Assembly: GCA_944364005.1 (NCBI GenBank)
Contig: CALVVW010000017.1
Span: 1-25,678 of the forward strand
Origin: an uncultured Bacilli bacterium
Lineage (GTDB): Bacteria > Bacillota_I > Bacilli_A > RF39 > UBA660
Direction: 5' to 3'
DNA length: 25,678 bases
Part shown: positions 16,043-23,009 of the stretch, piece by piece
How the letters are laid out: each line of letters begins with the position of its first letter
How positions within the stretch are numbered: the stretch's first letter is position 1
The notes under the pieces: model-generated
The model's input: the letters and a program-made list of their open reading frames with translations, nothing else
Told to the model about the DNA's origin: nothing
Database searches by the model: none
Position numbers and translations under genes: made by a program

Positions 16043-16480
16043 ATGAAAAGTAAATCAAACTTAAATAATAATTGTAAAAAAATAACAACCATTAAAATAT
16101 TTGGTATCTTTGTACCTCTATTACTATTCATTATTACAGGATGTTCTAGCAATACAACTATACCATCGGATTTTTACGGAGTATATTGCACATCTGATCA
16201 TCTTTCAACTGAAAATTGTTTTAAGTTTGAAGATGACTTTAGCTATTGTTTTTATCAATGTTCAGCTATGTCTTTATATAATGATTATTCATTACAAGCA
16301 TTAAATTCTTGCATAGATAGAATTGAAAGTGGAGATAAATCGGGGTCTTGTGGGGATTATAGTTATTCAGATGACGTTATAACTTTATCTAATGGTAAAT
16401 CATACAATATTAATTATGATAACCCTTCTGGTGATGTAAGATCTATTTCTAATAGTTCTGCAGTTTATTATAAAAAATAA
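16043..16480 (+). CDS. Cysteine-rich predicted lipoprotein
   Basis: A 145-residue exported lipoprotein: basic N-terminus, hydrophobic stretch (about 17-31) and lipobox IITGC with the modified cysteine at position 34. The mature part is small, acidic and carries seven further cysteines (in YCTSD, ENCF, SYCFYQCS, NSCI and GSCGD), an unusual density for such an AT-rich genome and suggestive of disulphides outside the cell. The pattern FYGVYC...FEDD.SYCF...YSDDVITLSNGKSYNI resembles small lipocalin- or META-like beta barrels (weak inference). GGAGTG precedes the ATG. Third gene of the four-gene cluster. Confidence 0.75.
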   Translation: MKSKSNLNNNCKKITTIKIFGIFVPLLLFIITGCSSNTTIPSDFYGVYCTSDHLSTENCFKFEDDFSYCFYQCSAMSLYNDYSLQALNSCIDRIESGDKSGSCGDYSYSDDVITLSNGKSYNINYDNPSGDVRSISNSSAVYYKK

Positions 16481-16501
16481 TTTTATAGAATGGAGTAAAA
16501 A

Positions 16502-17227
16502 ATGAGTAAAAGAAGTAAAAAAATAATATATGTAATACTTGCTATTGTAATCATTGTAGGTATACTTGCTATTAACATTCTTATACCTGCACCTAATCCT
16601 ACAAATAGCAATAATGATGTTAATGATACAACAGACGAAAATGATACAAATCAAGAGGAAACTAAAGATATTTTATACAAATATAATATTAATGATTTTG
16701 ACTATAGTAATTTGGATACAAAAATATTTTCAATAACTGTAACTACTACAAATGGTGGTAAAGGTCAAGCTTTAATAAATTTGTATTCTAAAGATAACAG
16801 TTGTTACTATCAAATATCCATAAATGATGACAGAGGTGCTAGTGTATCTAATTCAACAAATTGTTCTTATAATATTAGTGATAACACATTAACTATAACA
16901 GCAGATTTTCAAAATATTTATAATCCATCACAATATTATTCAAGTATGGGTTATACTTCTAATACATCATATGAATATGGTAAAATCACTACAGCTGAAA
17001 TAGAAGAAAATTGGAAAGGCATAATAATAGATACACAGACTTATAGAAATGCTGCCTATAGGTGTGCACTACAAAGAGGTTTAGAAAAAATTTTGTTTGA
17101 TCCTAAAAGTAAAAATGTCTACCAATTAAATGGAAATGATATATGTCATACAGATGGAGTTAGCGAAGATTTGGCTATAGATGTATCAGATTATAGAATT
17201 GTAGATAAGACAAAAACTAATGAATAG
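16502..17227 (+). CDS. Membrane-anchored exported protein with four cysteines
   Basis: I do not recognise the family. The protein has 241 residues, with a short basic N-terminus, one membrane segment (about 8-30) and an Asn/Asp/Thr-rich linker (31-57). The outer domain has beta-strand-like stretches (TKIFSITVTTTN, QALINLYSKDNSCYYQISIND, NTLTITADFQNIY) followed by a helical segment ETQTYRN-like (about 175-195). Four cysteines (NSCYY, TNCSY, YRCAL, DICHT) may form two disulphides. AATGGAG precedes the ATG. It closes the cluster and is followed by a strong terminator. Together with the lipoprotein it suggests that the element changes the host cell surface. Confidence 0.65.
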   Translation: MSKRSKKIIYVILAIVIIVGILAINILIPAPNPTNSNNDVNDTTDENDTNQEETKDILYKYNINDFDYSNLDTKIFSITVTTTNGGKGQALINLYSKDNSCYYQISINDDRGASVSNSTNCSYNISDNTLTITADFQNIYNPSQYYSSMGYTSNTSYEYGKITTAEIEENWKGIIIDTQTYRNAAYRCALQRGLEKILFDPKSKNVYQLNGNDICHTDGVSEDLAIDVSDYRIVDKTKTNE

Positions 17228-17250
17228 CTTTAATTAATTATTAGCATTGC

Positions 17251-17278
17251 AAAACGAGTTTAATCAACTCGTTTTTTT
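17251..17278 (+). terminator. Terminator of the exported-protein operon
   Basis: A perfect 10-bp stem AAAACGAGTT / AACTCGTTTT has a 5-nt loop and continues into seven T. It is a strong intrinsic terminator 23 nt after the stop codon. Confidence 0.85.
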
Positions 17279-17313
17279 GTTGGTAGTTCATTGTTTAACT
17301 AATTAACGAACGG

Positions 17314-17324
17314 TTACACGTTGT
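17314..17324 (+). repeat. Repeat TTACACGTTGT, copy 2 (upstream of the SSB-like gene)
   Basis: Second copy of the 11-bp word found at 14754-14764, about 95 bp before the SSB-like gene. Having a copy upstream of two separate transcription units points to a shared regulatory site. Confidence 0.4.
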
Positions 17325-17418
17325 AATTTTGTATTTTTTTCTAACATATCTTGTAATTAATTTAATTTTTGGTAACATCTACTCTACCGTAAAAGGTAAT
17401 TTGAAAGGAGGTATATAA

Positions 17419-17706
17419 ATGCTTAATATGCTTATAATAGTAGGAAGATACAAAGGATTAATTGAAGAAGATAATCAAGTAATATTAAAAATAGAAATAC
17501 CAAAAAATGAAAAAAATAAAGACGGTATATATGAAATAGACAGACTAAAGTTTATTGTATCAGAAGAAAAAGCAAAACTAATATCTGAGCATTGTGAACT
17601 TGGTTCTATACTTGGAATAAAAGGACAATTAAGTTCTATAAACGATGAAATGATTGCATTTGCTAATAAAATCACATTTCTTAGTTCTAAAGAAATAAGT
17701 AAATAA
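17419..17706 (+). CDS. SSB-like OB-fold protein (short)
   Basis: A 95-residue protein with the layout of a single-stranded-DNA-binding OB fold: opening strand MLNMLIIVGRYKGL (compare MLNxxxLxGRL of SSB), then VILKIEIPKN, DRLKFIVSEEKAKLISEHCELGSILGIKGQLS (compare the LAENVAEYLKKGDLVGVKGRL region) and MIAFANKITFL. It lacks the acidic C-terminal tail of housekeeping SSB, so it would not recruit the same partners. AGGAGG with a 7-nt spacer fixes the ATG at 17419. It lies beside the resolvase, possible Rep and DnaB-like genes, so a role in replication of the excised element is likely. The SSB assignment rests on pattern only. Confidence 0.65.
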   Translation: MLNMLIIVGRYKGLIEEDNQVILKIEIPKNEKNKDGIYEIDRLKFIVSEEKAKLISEHCELGSILGIKGQLSSINDEMIAFANKITFLSSKEISK

Positions 17707-17730
17707 TTCTAAATATATAATATTACATAA

Positions 17731-17759
17731 GAAACACAGAAAAACTGTGTTTTCTTTTT
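17731..17759 (+). terminator. Terminator of the SSB-like gene
   Basis: AAACACAG and CTGTGTTT pair around a 5-nt A loop and run into TTCTTTTT. It lies about 25 nt after the stop codon. Confidence 0.75.
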
Positions 17760-17796
17760 GTAAAAAACTTGCACTATTATTGATTATGTGGTCACA

Positions 17797-17828
17797 TATT
17801 AGTTGCAACGAAATCATTTGTTTTCGTT
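17797..17828 (+). repeat. Res-like repeat, copy 1
   Basis: TATTAGTTGCAACGAAAT (17797-17814) matches 17 of 18 bases of the copy at 17888. It leads into an inverted repeat AACGAAA / TTTCGTT (17807-17813 and 17822-17828). A repeated partly palindromic site before a resolvase gene is the usual layout of a res/subsite array. Confidence 0.5.
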
Positions 17829-17887
17829 TAATTAATTAACCATTGAATTATAGGAGAAGACTTTAAGATTATATTGTATTTTCTCTG

Positions 17888-17921
17888 TATTAGTTGCAGC
17901 GAAATGTAAAAGAGGATTTCG
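17888..17921 (+). repeat. Res-like repeat, copy 2
   Basis: TATTAGTTGCAGCGAAAT (17888-17905) is followed by an inverted repeat CGAAAT / ATTTCG (17900-17905 and 17916-17921). It begins 91 bp after copy 1 and ends 25 bp before the resolvase start codon. Confidence 0.5.
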
Positions 17922-17946
17922 TTTCATAAAGAGAAAGGAGTTAGCT

Positions 17947-18552
17947 ATGACTATATGGGGTTATGCTCGTTGTAGCACTAATGAGTTAAAACAAAATATT
18001 GACTCACAGATTAGAGAATTAAAAGAATTAGGATGTAAGGATGAAACTATCTATATTGAATGGGAAAGTGGGATCAAAGAAGATAGAAAAGAGTTAGATA
18101 AGTTGTTTAATGTAATACAAGATTATGACACTATTGTAGTAGTTAGTCTTGATAGACTTAGTAGGTCACTTTTGCATTTCTGCAAACTGATTAATATTAT
18201 AGAACAAAGACATTTAAAACTTATTGTTGGAAAATCATTTGTAGTTGACTGTACTAATAAGAAAATGGATATAATGACAGAAACTTTACTCAAAGTTATT
18301 TCAATTTTTAATGAACTTGAAAGAAATATGATATGCTCTAGGGTACAACGTGGCGTTAACAATGCTAGAGCAAAGGGGGTTAAGTTAGGACGACCAAAAA
18401 CTACATATGATGATATACCTACTATATTCTTTCATTTTTTACCAATGTATAATAATAAAACAATAAACTTAACTCAATTTTCAGATGTTACTCACCTATC
18501 TATACCAACTATTTATAAATATTGTGAAATTGTAAAAAACAAAAGAGTTTAA
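17947..18552 (+). CDS. Small serine recombinase (resolvase/invertase family)
   Basis: A 201-residue serine recombinase of the Tn3-resolvase/Hin type. Catalytic Ser10 lies in WGYARCSTNE, and the active-site arginines R70 and R73 in VVVSLDRLSRS. The long E helix follows (FNELERNMICSRVQRGVNNARAKG) and ends with the LGRPK hinge. A C-terminal helix-turn-helix (about 150-195) has LTQFSDVTHLSIPTIYKYCE. The length is normal (180-205). It is distinct from the 511-aa integrase, so the element has two serine recombinases. The 5' region carries two res-like repeats. Multimer resolution of the excised, replicating form is the simplest role; inversion of a segment is the alternative, though I see no inverted pair of these repeats. 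AAAGGAG precedes the ATG. Confidence 0.92.
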   Translation: MTIWGYARCSTNELKQNIDSQIRELKELGCKDETIYIEWESGIKEDRKELDKLFNVIQDYDTIVVVSLDRLSRSLLHFCKLINIIEQRHLKLIVGKSFVVDCTNKKMDIMTETLLKVISIFNELERNMICSRVQRGVNNARAKGVKLGRPKTTYDDIPTIFFHFLPMYNNKTINLTQFSDVTHLSIPTIYKYCEIVKNKRV

Positions 18553-18570
18553 TAAACAATAAGTATATGC

Positions 18571-18583
18571 TATAATAAAGCCG
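18571..18583 (+). promoter_or_regulatory. Extended -10 promoter placed for a leaderless transcript
   Basis: TGC-TATAAT (hexamer 18571-18576) puts the expected start of transcription at about 18583, where the GTG/ATG start codons of the next gene begin. There is no ribosome site. The -35 (TTTAAT at 18548-18553) is weak, as is common with an extended -10. Confidence 0.55.
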
Positions 18584-19875
18584 TGATGATTATGTTAAAG
18601 TTATTAAAAGAAATGCAAAAAAATGAAATATTTAAATTAATCCCCTCTGACATTGATTTAGACAGAGCTTATACAGAGCAAGATGTAAAGATACATCTTC
18701 AAGAAATACAAGACTATATTAAGAGATTAGATATGGAATTAACATTGAAGTATAATGTCCCTATTGCTAACTATTTAAGTGATTTTTATGATAAGTTTCA
18801 TTATGAATTGTTTGATATAGCATTTACTAGAGAAGAAATAGAAAAAGGTACTGTTTATCAAAAACAAATAACATTTGGTAGTGCTGGAATAGGTAGATTA
18901 GGTTTAAGTAGCGATGAAAGTATCAAGTTTCAATTAGATGAAAGAAAATTACTAAAACTTGCTAACCACTATTATATTAAGTTAAAAGAAAATCCAAGAT
19001 ATGATAATAAATACTTTTATATTCCATTTGAACACTTAAAAACTATTTTTACTACTGATAATAATAAAATCTTAAAAGATAGTGTTGTAGATTTATGCAA
19101 ACGAATAAGTGCTAAACAAGTTTATTGGGCTTTGAACGATACTAAGTACAAGAAGTTAAAAAGAGAAAAATTAGATATTGGTAAGAATATTCCACTACTC
19201 GATTTAACTATTATATATCTACCAAGGGAACATCAAAAAGGTATTAATGGAACCAGTTATGCAATAAAAGGAATATTATGCAAGGTTACTAACTTTATGA
19301 AAATGAGATATGAAATCAAACAAATAGCTAATTTCTTTCCTGTTTCTTGTTTAAAACGTAATTATTTAGAGTTTGTTATAGCTGAAAAAATTATCTATCA
19401 ATTAAACATTTTAAATACAAACAATATTAGAAATGAAAAGATAATAACAAATCACAAACGATTAAGCGTTAATGCAAGAAAAACTGTTGAGCAAAGAATA
19501 AAAAGTTCTTATGAAAAAAGTTTGGGTGATCTAGCAAATGAAATATATGTTTATAAGAACAATGAACAACAGTCTAGCAACTATCTTTATGAAATACTAA
19601 ATAAATCTAATTCTAAAAGACAAATACTAGAATTTTTAACAGCGGTAAGGAATGTATTAGAAACAATTAGTAATAGTCCTAATTCTCCTTATGGAACATC
19701 ATTTATTATTAGAAATAAAATAATTATGTTTGATGATGATAATGCTAATGTTAAAACGATAGAAGATATTTACCAAGAGGTACTTAAAATAGTAGATAAG
19801 TTTGAAACTAGAGGAAGATTTAAAAGCATATTACGAGATGGAGAATTAAAATTAAGAGTTAATATAGTAGTTTAA
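18583..19875 (+). CDS. Possible replication initiator (Rep-like), unconfirmed
   Basis: I do not firmly recognise it. The protein has 430 residues and is soluble, basic and mostly helical. The central part (about 145-290: YFYIPFEHLKTIF, VVDLCKRISAKQVYWALND, a beta stretch LLDLTIIYLPREH, YAIKGILCKVTNFMKMRYEIKQIANFFPVSCLKRNYLEFVIAEKII) has the helix-strand rhythm of winged-helix Rep_3-type initiators. The C-terminal third looks helical. Start candidates are GTG 18583, ATG 18586 and ATG 18592, all within a few bases of the predicted transcription start. It sits between a resolvase and a DnaB-like helicase and is followed by structured, hairpin-rich DNA that could be an origin. This context is the main reason for suspecting Rep. 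Confidence 0.6.
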   Translation: MMIMLKLLKEMQKNEIFKLIPSDIDLDRAYTEQDVKIHLQEIQDYIKRLDMELTLKYNVPIANYLSDFYDKFHYELFDIAFTREEIEKGTVYQKQITFGSAGIGRLGLSSDESIKFQLDERKLLKLANHYYIKLKENPRYDNKYFYIPFEHLKTIFTTDNNKILKDSVVDLCKRISAKQVYWALNDTKYKKLKREKLDIGKNIPLLDLTIIYLPREHQKGINGTSYAIKGILCKVTNFMKMRYEIKQIANFFPVSCLKRNYLEFVIAEKIIYQLNILNTNNIRNEKIITNHKRLSVNARKTVEQRIKSSYEKSLGDLANEIYVYKNNEQQSSNYLYEILNKSNSKRQILEFLTAVRNVLETISNSPNSPYGTSFIIRNKIIMFDDDNANVKTIEDIYQEVLKIVDKFETRGRFKSILRDGELKLRVNIVV

Positions 19876-19885
19876 AACGAAATGT

Positions 19886-19924
19886 AACATAATGTTCTAA
19901 TTATAGAATATTATGTTTTTTTTA
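19886..19924 (+). terminator. Terminator after the Rep-like gene
   Basis: AACATAAT / ATTATGTT (8 bp), a G-T wobble and TTCTA / TAGAA form a 14-bp stem with a 4-nt loop, running into eight T. Confidence 0.8.
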
Positions 19925-19955
19925 TGTAAAAATATGTTTTTAGAATATTTTAAAG

Positions 19956-19979
19956 TCCAAGTACAACTTGGATTTTTTT
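19956..19979 (+). terminator. Second terminator hairpin
   Basis: TCCAAGT-ACA-ACTTGGA is followed by seven T. It lies about 30 nt after the first terminator and just before the long inverted repeat. It may end an independent short RNA or act as a back-up terminator. Confidence 0.75.
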
Positions 19980-19997
19980 ACTTATATATTTATATAT

Positions 19998-20105
19998 ACA
20001 ACTTCCAAATAGAAGTTCGAAAACTATCAGTTTTCTCTCTCATTATTAGTGTCAGATGAAGTTCTATTTGGAAGTTGTTACTGACCTTGTAGAAGGACAT
20101 CTGGC
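19998..20105 (+). promoter_or_regulatory. Structured leader with 17-bp inverted repeat upstream of the helicase (attenuator or origin)
   Basis: ACAACTTCCAAATAGAA at 19998-20014 pairs perfectly with 20062-20078. Its loop contains a nested hairpin GAAAACT-ATC-AGTTTTC (20019-20035). A competing pairing joins GTCAGATG (20051-20058) to CATCTGGC (20098-20105), followed by GCCGAATTTTTTT, which would look like a terminator. Two exclusive folds, one with a U-tract, ahead of a replication gene resemble the attenuators of antisense-controlled plasmids; an origin hairpin is the other reading. No gene is visible in 19876-20135. Confidence 0.5.
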
Positions 20106-20135
20106 GCCGAATTTTTTTGGAGAGGAGGTGCGAAG

Positions 20136-21182
20136 ATGTATCTAAATAAAAAGACTTCTGAACCTGAACTAGAAATATGTGACCGAGATTATAATCCTAC
20201 TGTTAGGAAGAATGTTCAAAAACAGCAAGTGTTGCTAGAATATTGCAGTTCATTACAAAATGAGAAGTCTAAAGCAGAAGTAATTCCCACTAATATTTCT
20301 GAACTGGATAAAATACTTGGTGGTGGTTTACGACCAGGAATATTTGTTTTCGGGGCTAATCCAGGTTTGGGAAAAACCAGTTTAATGCTACATCTTATGA
20401 TAGAACTAGCATTACAAGAACAATATACCTTGCTTTTCAACCTAGAAATGTCTGTACAACAAGTTCAAACTAGGTTATTATCTAACTTTTCATATAGAAA
20501 AAGTTTAATAGATAATAGTAAACATAAGTTTAGTATTAATGAATTATCATCTTTAAAAGATATTCTAAACTTTAAAGATGACTATAACGAACTTGTTCAT
20601 GCTTATGCTGATGAAATTGATAAATACATCAATATAATTAGCAAAAGCGAAGATTTACATATGGAAGGTGTATATGGCAATAATTCTTCTAGCTATGTAG
20701 AGAGAATTGAAAGTGCATTAATTAATTATTATAACTATTATAAAATTAAGCCGGTTATAATAGTTGATTTTCTACAACTATTAGAAACTGAAATACCAGA
20801 AGAAGATAATGGTAAAGTCTATGATAAGAGATTAGAAACAAATCTTATCATAGATAAATTAAAAAAATATAGCAATGTCTATCAAGCTACTATTATCTTA
20901 ATCAGTTCTCTATCAAGAAATTCTTATACAAAAACAGAAGATGAGGATGATGACTTTGTATATGATTTATCAATCTTTAAAGAATCTGGACATATTGAAT
21001 ATACAGGTGATTTTCTTGCCCTACTTACTCAAGGTAAATCCAAAGTAAGCTTTACAGGTGAAGAACCTAAAATTATTAACATCAATGTGTTAAAAACAAG
21101 ATATAGTCAGTACGCTGGCGAAAGAACATCTTTAGTATTTTTACCAGAATATTCTTATTTCGAAATACCTGATAACAACTAA
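20136..21182 (+). CDS. DnaB-like replicative helicase, C-terminal (RecA-fold) domain only
   Basis: A 348-residue ATPase with the DnaB C-terminal fold. Walker A is GANPGLGKTS (73-82), then FNLEMS (101-106, as FSLEMS in DnaB), Walker B VIIVDFLQLL (207-216, compare DYLQLM), LISSLSRN (compare LSQLSR), FKESGHIEYTGDFLALL (compare ESGxIEQDAD) and a closing KTRYSQYAGERTSLVFLPEYSYF (compare KNRxGPTG...F). The N-terminal primase-binding domain of DnaB is missing, replaced by a 50-residue lead. A long insertion of about 75 residues lies between the LEMS motif and Walker B. An AGGAGGTG site precedes the ATG. It probably serves replication of the excised element together with the Rep-like and SSB-like proteins. 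RadA/KaiC relatives are less likely given the LEMS and ESG motifs. Confidence 0.85.
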   Translation: MYLNKKTSEPELEICDRDYNPTVRKNVQKQQVLLEYCSSLQNEKSKAEVIPTNISELDKILGGGLRPGIFVFGANPGLGKTSLMLHLMIELALQEQYTLLFNLEMSVQQVQTRLLSNFSYRKSLIDNSKHKFSINELSSLKDILNFKDDYNELVHAYADEIDKYINIISKSEDLHMEGVYGNNSSSYVERIESALINYYNYYKIKPVIIVDFLQLLETEIPEEDNGKVYDKRLETNLIIDKLKKYSNVYQATIILISSLSRNSYTKTEDEDDDFVYDLSIFKESGHIEYTGDFLALLTQGKSKVSFTGEEPKIININVLKTRYSQYAGERTSLVFLPEYSYFEIPDNN

Positions 21183-21212
21183 AGCGGATGATTATGTGGG
21201 TTGTATTAATAC

Positions 21213-21240
21213 TTGACCTGTGGTAATCAGTAGTTAGCAT
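21213..21240 (+). promoter_or_regulatory. Possible promoter of the integrase unit
   Basis: TTGACC (21213-21218), a 16-bp spacer and TAGCAT (21235-21240). It lies about 50 bp before the 31-aa gene. The -35 is good and the -10 mediocre. Confidence 0.35.
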
Positions 21241-21291
21241 TAAGTGTTATCAATAAACTAAATAGCATATATTAAAAAGGAGGAATATTAT

Positions 21292-21387
21292 ATGAACGAG
21301 AAAAAAATTGCTCTATCAAAAGATATTCAAGTAAAGATGATAGAATTCTTTATGAGAACATCTATTCCCAGAATGACAAGTAAATAA
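21292..21387 (+). CDS. 31-aa micro-gene directly upstream of the integrase
   Basis: A 31-codon reading frame (MNEKKIALSKDIQVKMIEFF, then a basic tail MRTSIPRMTSK) starts with ATG behind a perfect AAGGAGG at the right spacing and ends 17 nt before the integrase start codon. The peptide looks like one amphipathic helix with a basic end. The strong ribosome site argues that it is translated. Given its place, it may couple translation to the weakly initiated (TTG) integrase or act as a small directionality or regulatory factor. Neither role can be shown from sequence. Confidence 0.65.
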   Translation: MNEKKIALSKDIQVKMIEFFMRTSIPRMTSK

Positions 21388-21404
21388 TATAAGTTGGTGA
21401 TATT

Positions 21405-22940
21405 TTGAAAGATAATAATCCAACAAGAGCAGCATTATATATAAGAGTATCCACTGAACGACAAGTACAGGAAGGATACTCCATCTCTGCTCAAAAAACA
21501 AACTTAACTAAATTTGCAAATGATCAAGGATGGTCAATCTGTGGAGTATATGCCGATAAAGGTATTTCTGGAAAGAATATCGAAGATAGACCAAATGTAA
21601 AAAGACTAATTAAAGATATTAAAGACAAGAAAATAGATGTAGTTGTTTTATACAAGTTCGATAGATTAACTCGTGATATGTCCGATACAGAAGATATTAT
21701 AAAGCTTATTCAACAATATGAAATAGGCGTATATACTATATCAGGCGGAACAGTAGATGTGACGACAGCATCAGGACGATTTATGGTAAGAATGAATGGT
21801 GCTATCGCTCAATTAGAAAGAGAACAAACTATTGAACGTGTAAAAATGGGTTTTATAGAAAAAGTACGTCAAGGAAAATCGTTGTGTGGCAATACTGCTT
21901 CTTATGGTTACGATAGACCTAAACATCAAGAAATACAATCTATTAATAAAAAAGAAGCAAAAGTTGTTAAAAGAGTATTTAAAATGTACACACTTGAAAA
22001 TAAGACATTTACTGAAATAGCAAATATTCTTAATGCTGAAGGAATACCCACTAAGTTAAAAGGTAGAGTTAGAAAGAAACCAAATAGTGATGAAGTCTAT
22101 ACAATTAACTCTGTATGGCAACCTAAGACAATTAGACTAATGTTATCTAATATAACCTATATAGGTGGTGTACGATACGGCATTAATAAAGAAAATGGCT
22201 TTGAAGTATTAAATGGCTTACACGAGCCAATCATATCACAAGACTTATGGGATAAAACACAAGAAAAACTAGGTAAAATTAAGAAGATACATAGAACTAA
22301 TCATCCCAAAGATGATGTGTATTATTGTGGTATTCTAGTATGTGGTTATTGTGGTCGAAAATTAACTACTCAAAGAACAGTTAAAACCCATAAAGATGGC
22401 TCAACTATAACCCATTTTGGTTATCGTTGCCTGTATCGTGAAAGAGGTCAATGCATAGCATTAGGAATGAGTCACAAAAAGGTAGAAGAAGCTTTTTTGA
22501 CATATATAGACAGCATAGAAGACTTATCTGAAATAGATAATGTTAATCCTGAATTAGAGAAAGATGAAACATTGGAAGATATTAATGATTTAAAGAAAAG
22601 AATATCACAAATTGAAAGTAAAAAGAAAGAAATAATGAATCTTTTTATGGAAGATGAGATTGCCTATAATGATATGAAATATATGACCAGTGAATTAGAC
22701 AAAAAATTAGCAATACTAAAAGATGAATTAACTCAACTGGAAAAGAAATATCAGCCAGTTAAGCAATTAGATAAGAGTAAAATTGCTAAAACAATAAAAG
22801 AGCATTGGCAATTCTTAACTAATAGAGAACGCCTAGAATTTCTTAATCAATTTGTGAAAGAGATTGATATCATTAATAGAGATAAAGATAAAGTCAATGG
22901 AAAAGCTGAAATAATAGAAGTTAAATGGTACGATGAATAG
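21405..22940 (+). CDS. Large serine recombinase (integrase of the element)
   Basis: A 511-residue serine integrase. The N-terminal catalytic domain has Ser16 in ALYIRVSTERQ and active-site arginines R87 and R90 (YKFDRLTRD). The Recombinase domain runs about 165-275. A zinc ribbon carries C313 and C316 (CGYCG) and C342 and C350 (RCLYRERGQC). Within and after it lies a coiled coil (about 391-450), then a C-terminal helix. This is the full set for TndX/phiC31-type integrases. The start is a TTG at 21405 with GGTGA just upstream; the first in-frame ATG would lie well inside the catalytic domain, so TTG is needed. The gene points at the right junction, 70 bp away. It should catalyse attP x attB integration at the ATPase-gene site found here, and excision with a directionality factor. 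Confidence 0.95.
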   Translation: MKDNNPTRAALYIRVSTERQVQEGYSISAQKTNLTKFANDQGWSICGVYADKGISGKNIEDRPNVKRLIKDIKDKKIDVVVLYKFDRLTRDMSDTEDIIKLIQQYEIGVYTISGGTVDVTTASGRFMVRMNGAIAQLEREQTIERVKMGFIEKVRQGKSLCGNTASYGYDRPKHQEIQSINKKEAKVVKRVFKMYTLENKTFTEIANILNAEGIPTKLKGRVRKKPNSDEVYTINSVWQPKTIRLMLSNITYIGGVRYGINKENGFEVLNGLHEPIISQDLWDKTQEKLGKIKKIHRTNHPKDDVYYCGILVCGYCGRKLTTQRTVKTHKDGSTITHFGYRCLYRERGQCIALGMSHKKVEEAFLTYIDSIEDLSEIDNVNPELEKDETLEDINDLKKRISQIESKKKEIMNLFMEDEIAYNDMKYMTSELDKKLAILKDELTQLEKKYQPVKQLDKSKIAKTIKEHWQFLTNRERLEFLNQFVKEIDIINRDKDKVNGKAEIIEVKWYDE

Positions 22941-22966
22941 GAAGCTTAATAACTTCCTATTTTTAT
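22936..22966 (+). terminator. Terminator of the integrase gene
   Basis: A 9-bp stem AATAGGAAG / CTTCCTATT that includes the stop codon is followed by TTTT. It limits read-through from the integrase towards attR. Confidence 0.7.
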
Positions 22967-22972
22967 AGTATT

Positions 22973-22981
22973 TGATATAAT
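22973..22981 (+). promoter_or_regulatory. Outward extended -10 at the right end
   Basis: TGA-TATAAT at 22973-22981 lies after the integrase terminator and 29 bp before the attR arm, pointing out of the element. When integrated it would read antisense into the ATPase gene. In the excised circle it would read across attP into the DUF3846-ClpP operon. Confidence 0.45.
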
Positions 22982-23009
22982 GAAAACATCTTATAAAGTA
23001 AGAGGTGTT

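Noticed and set aside
14007..18362. Minus-strand frames inside the element (for example 14007-14216, 14416-14655, 15894-16088, 16400-16654, 18123-18362)
   Set aside because: They are antisense to genes with good ribosome sites and recognisable domains, and lack starts with ribosome sites.
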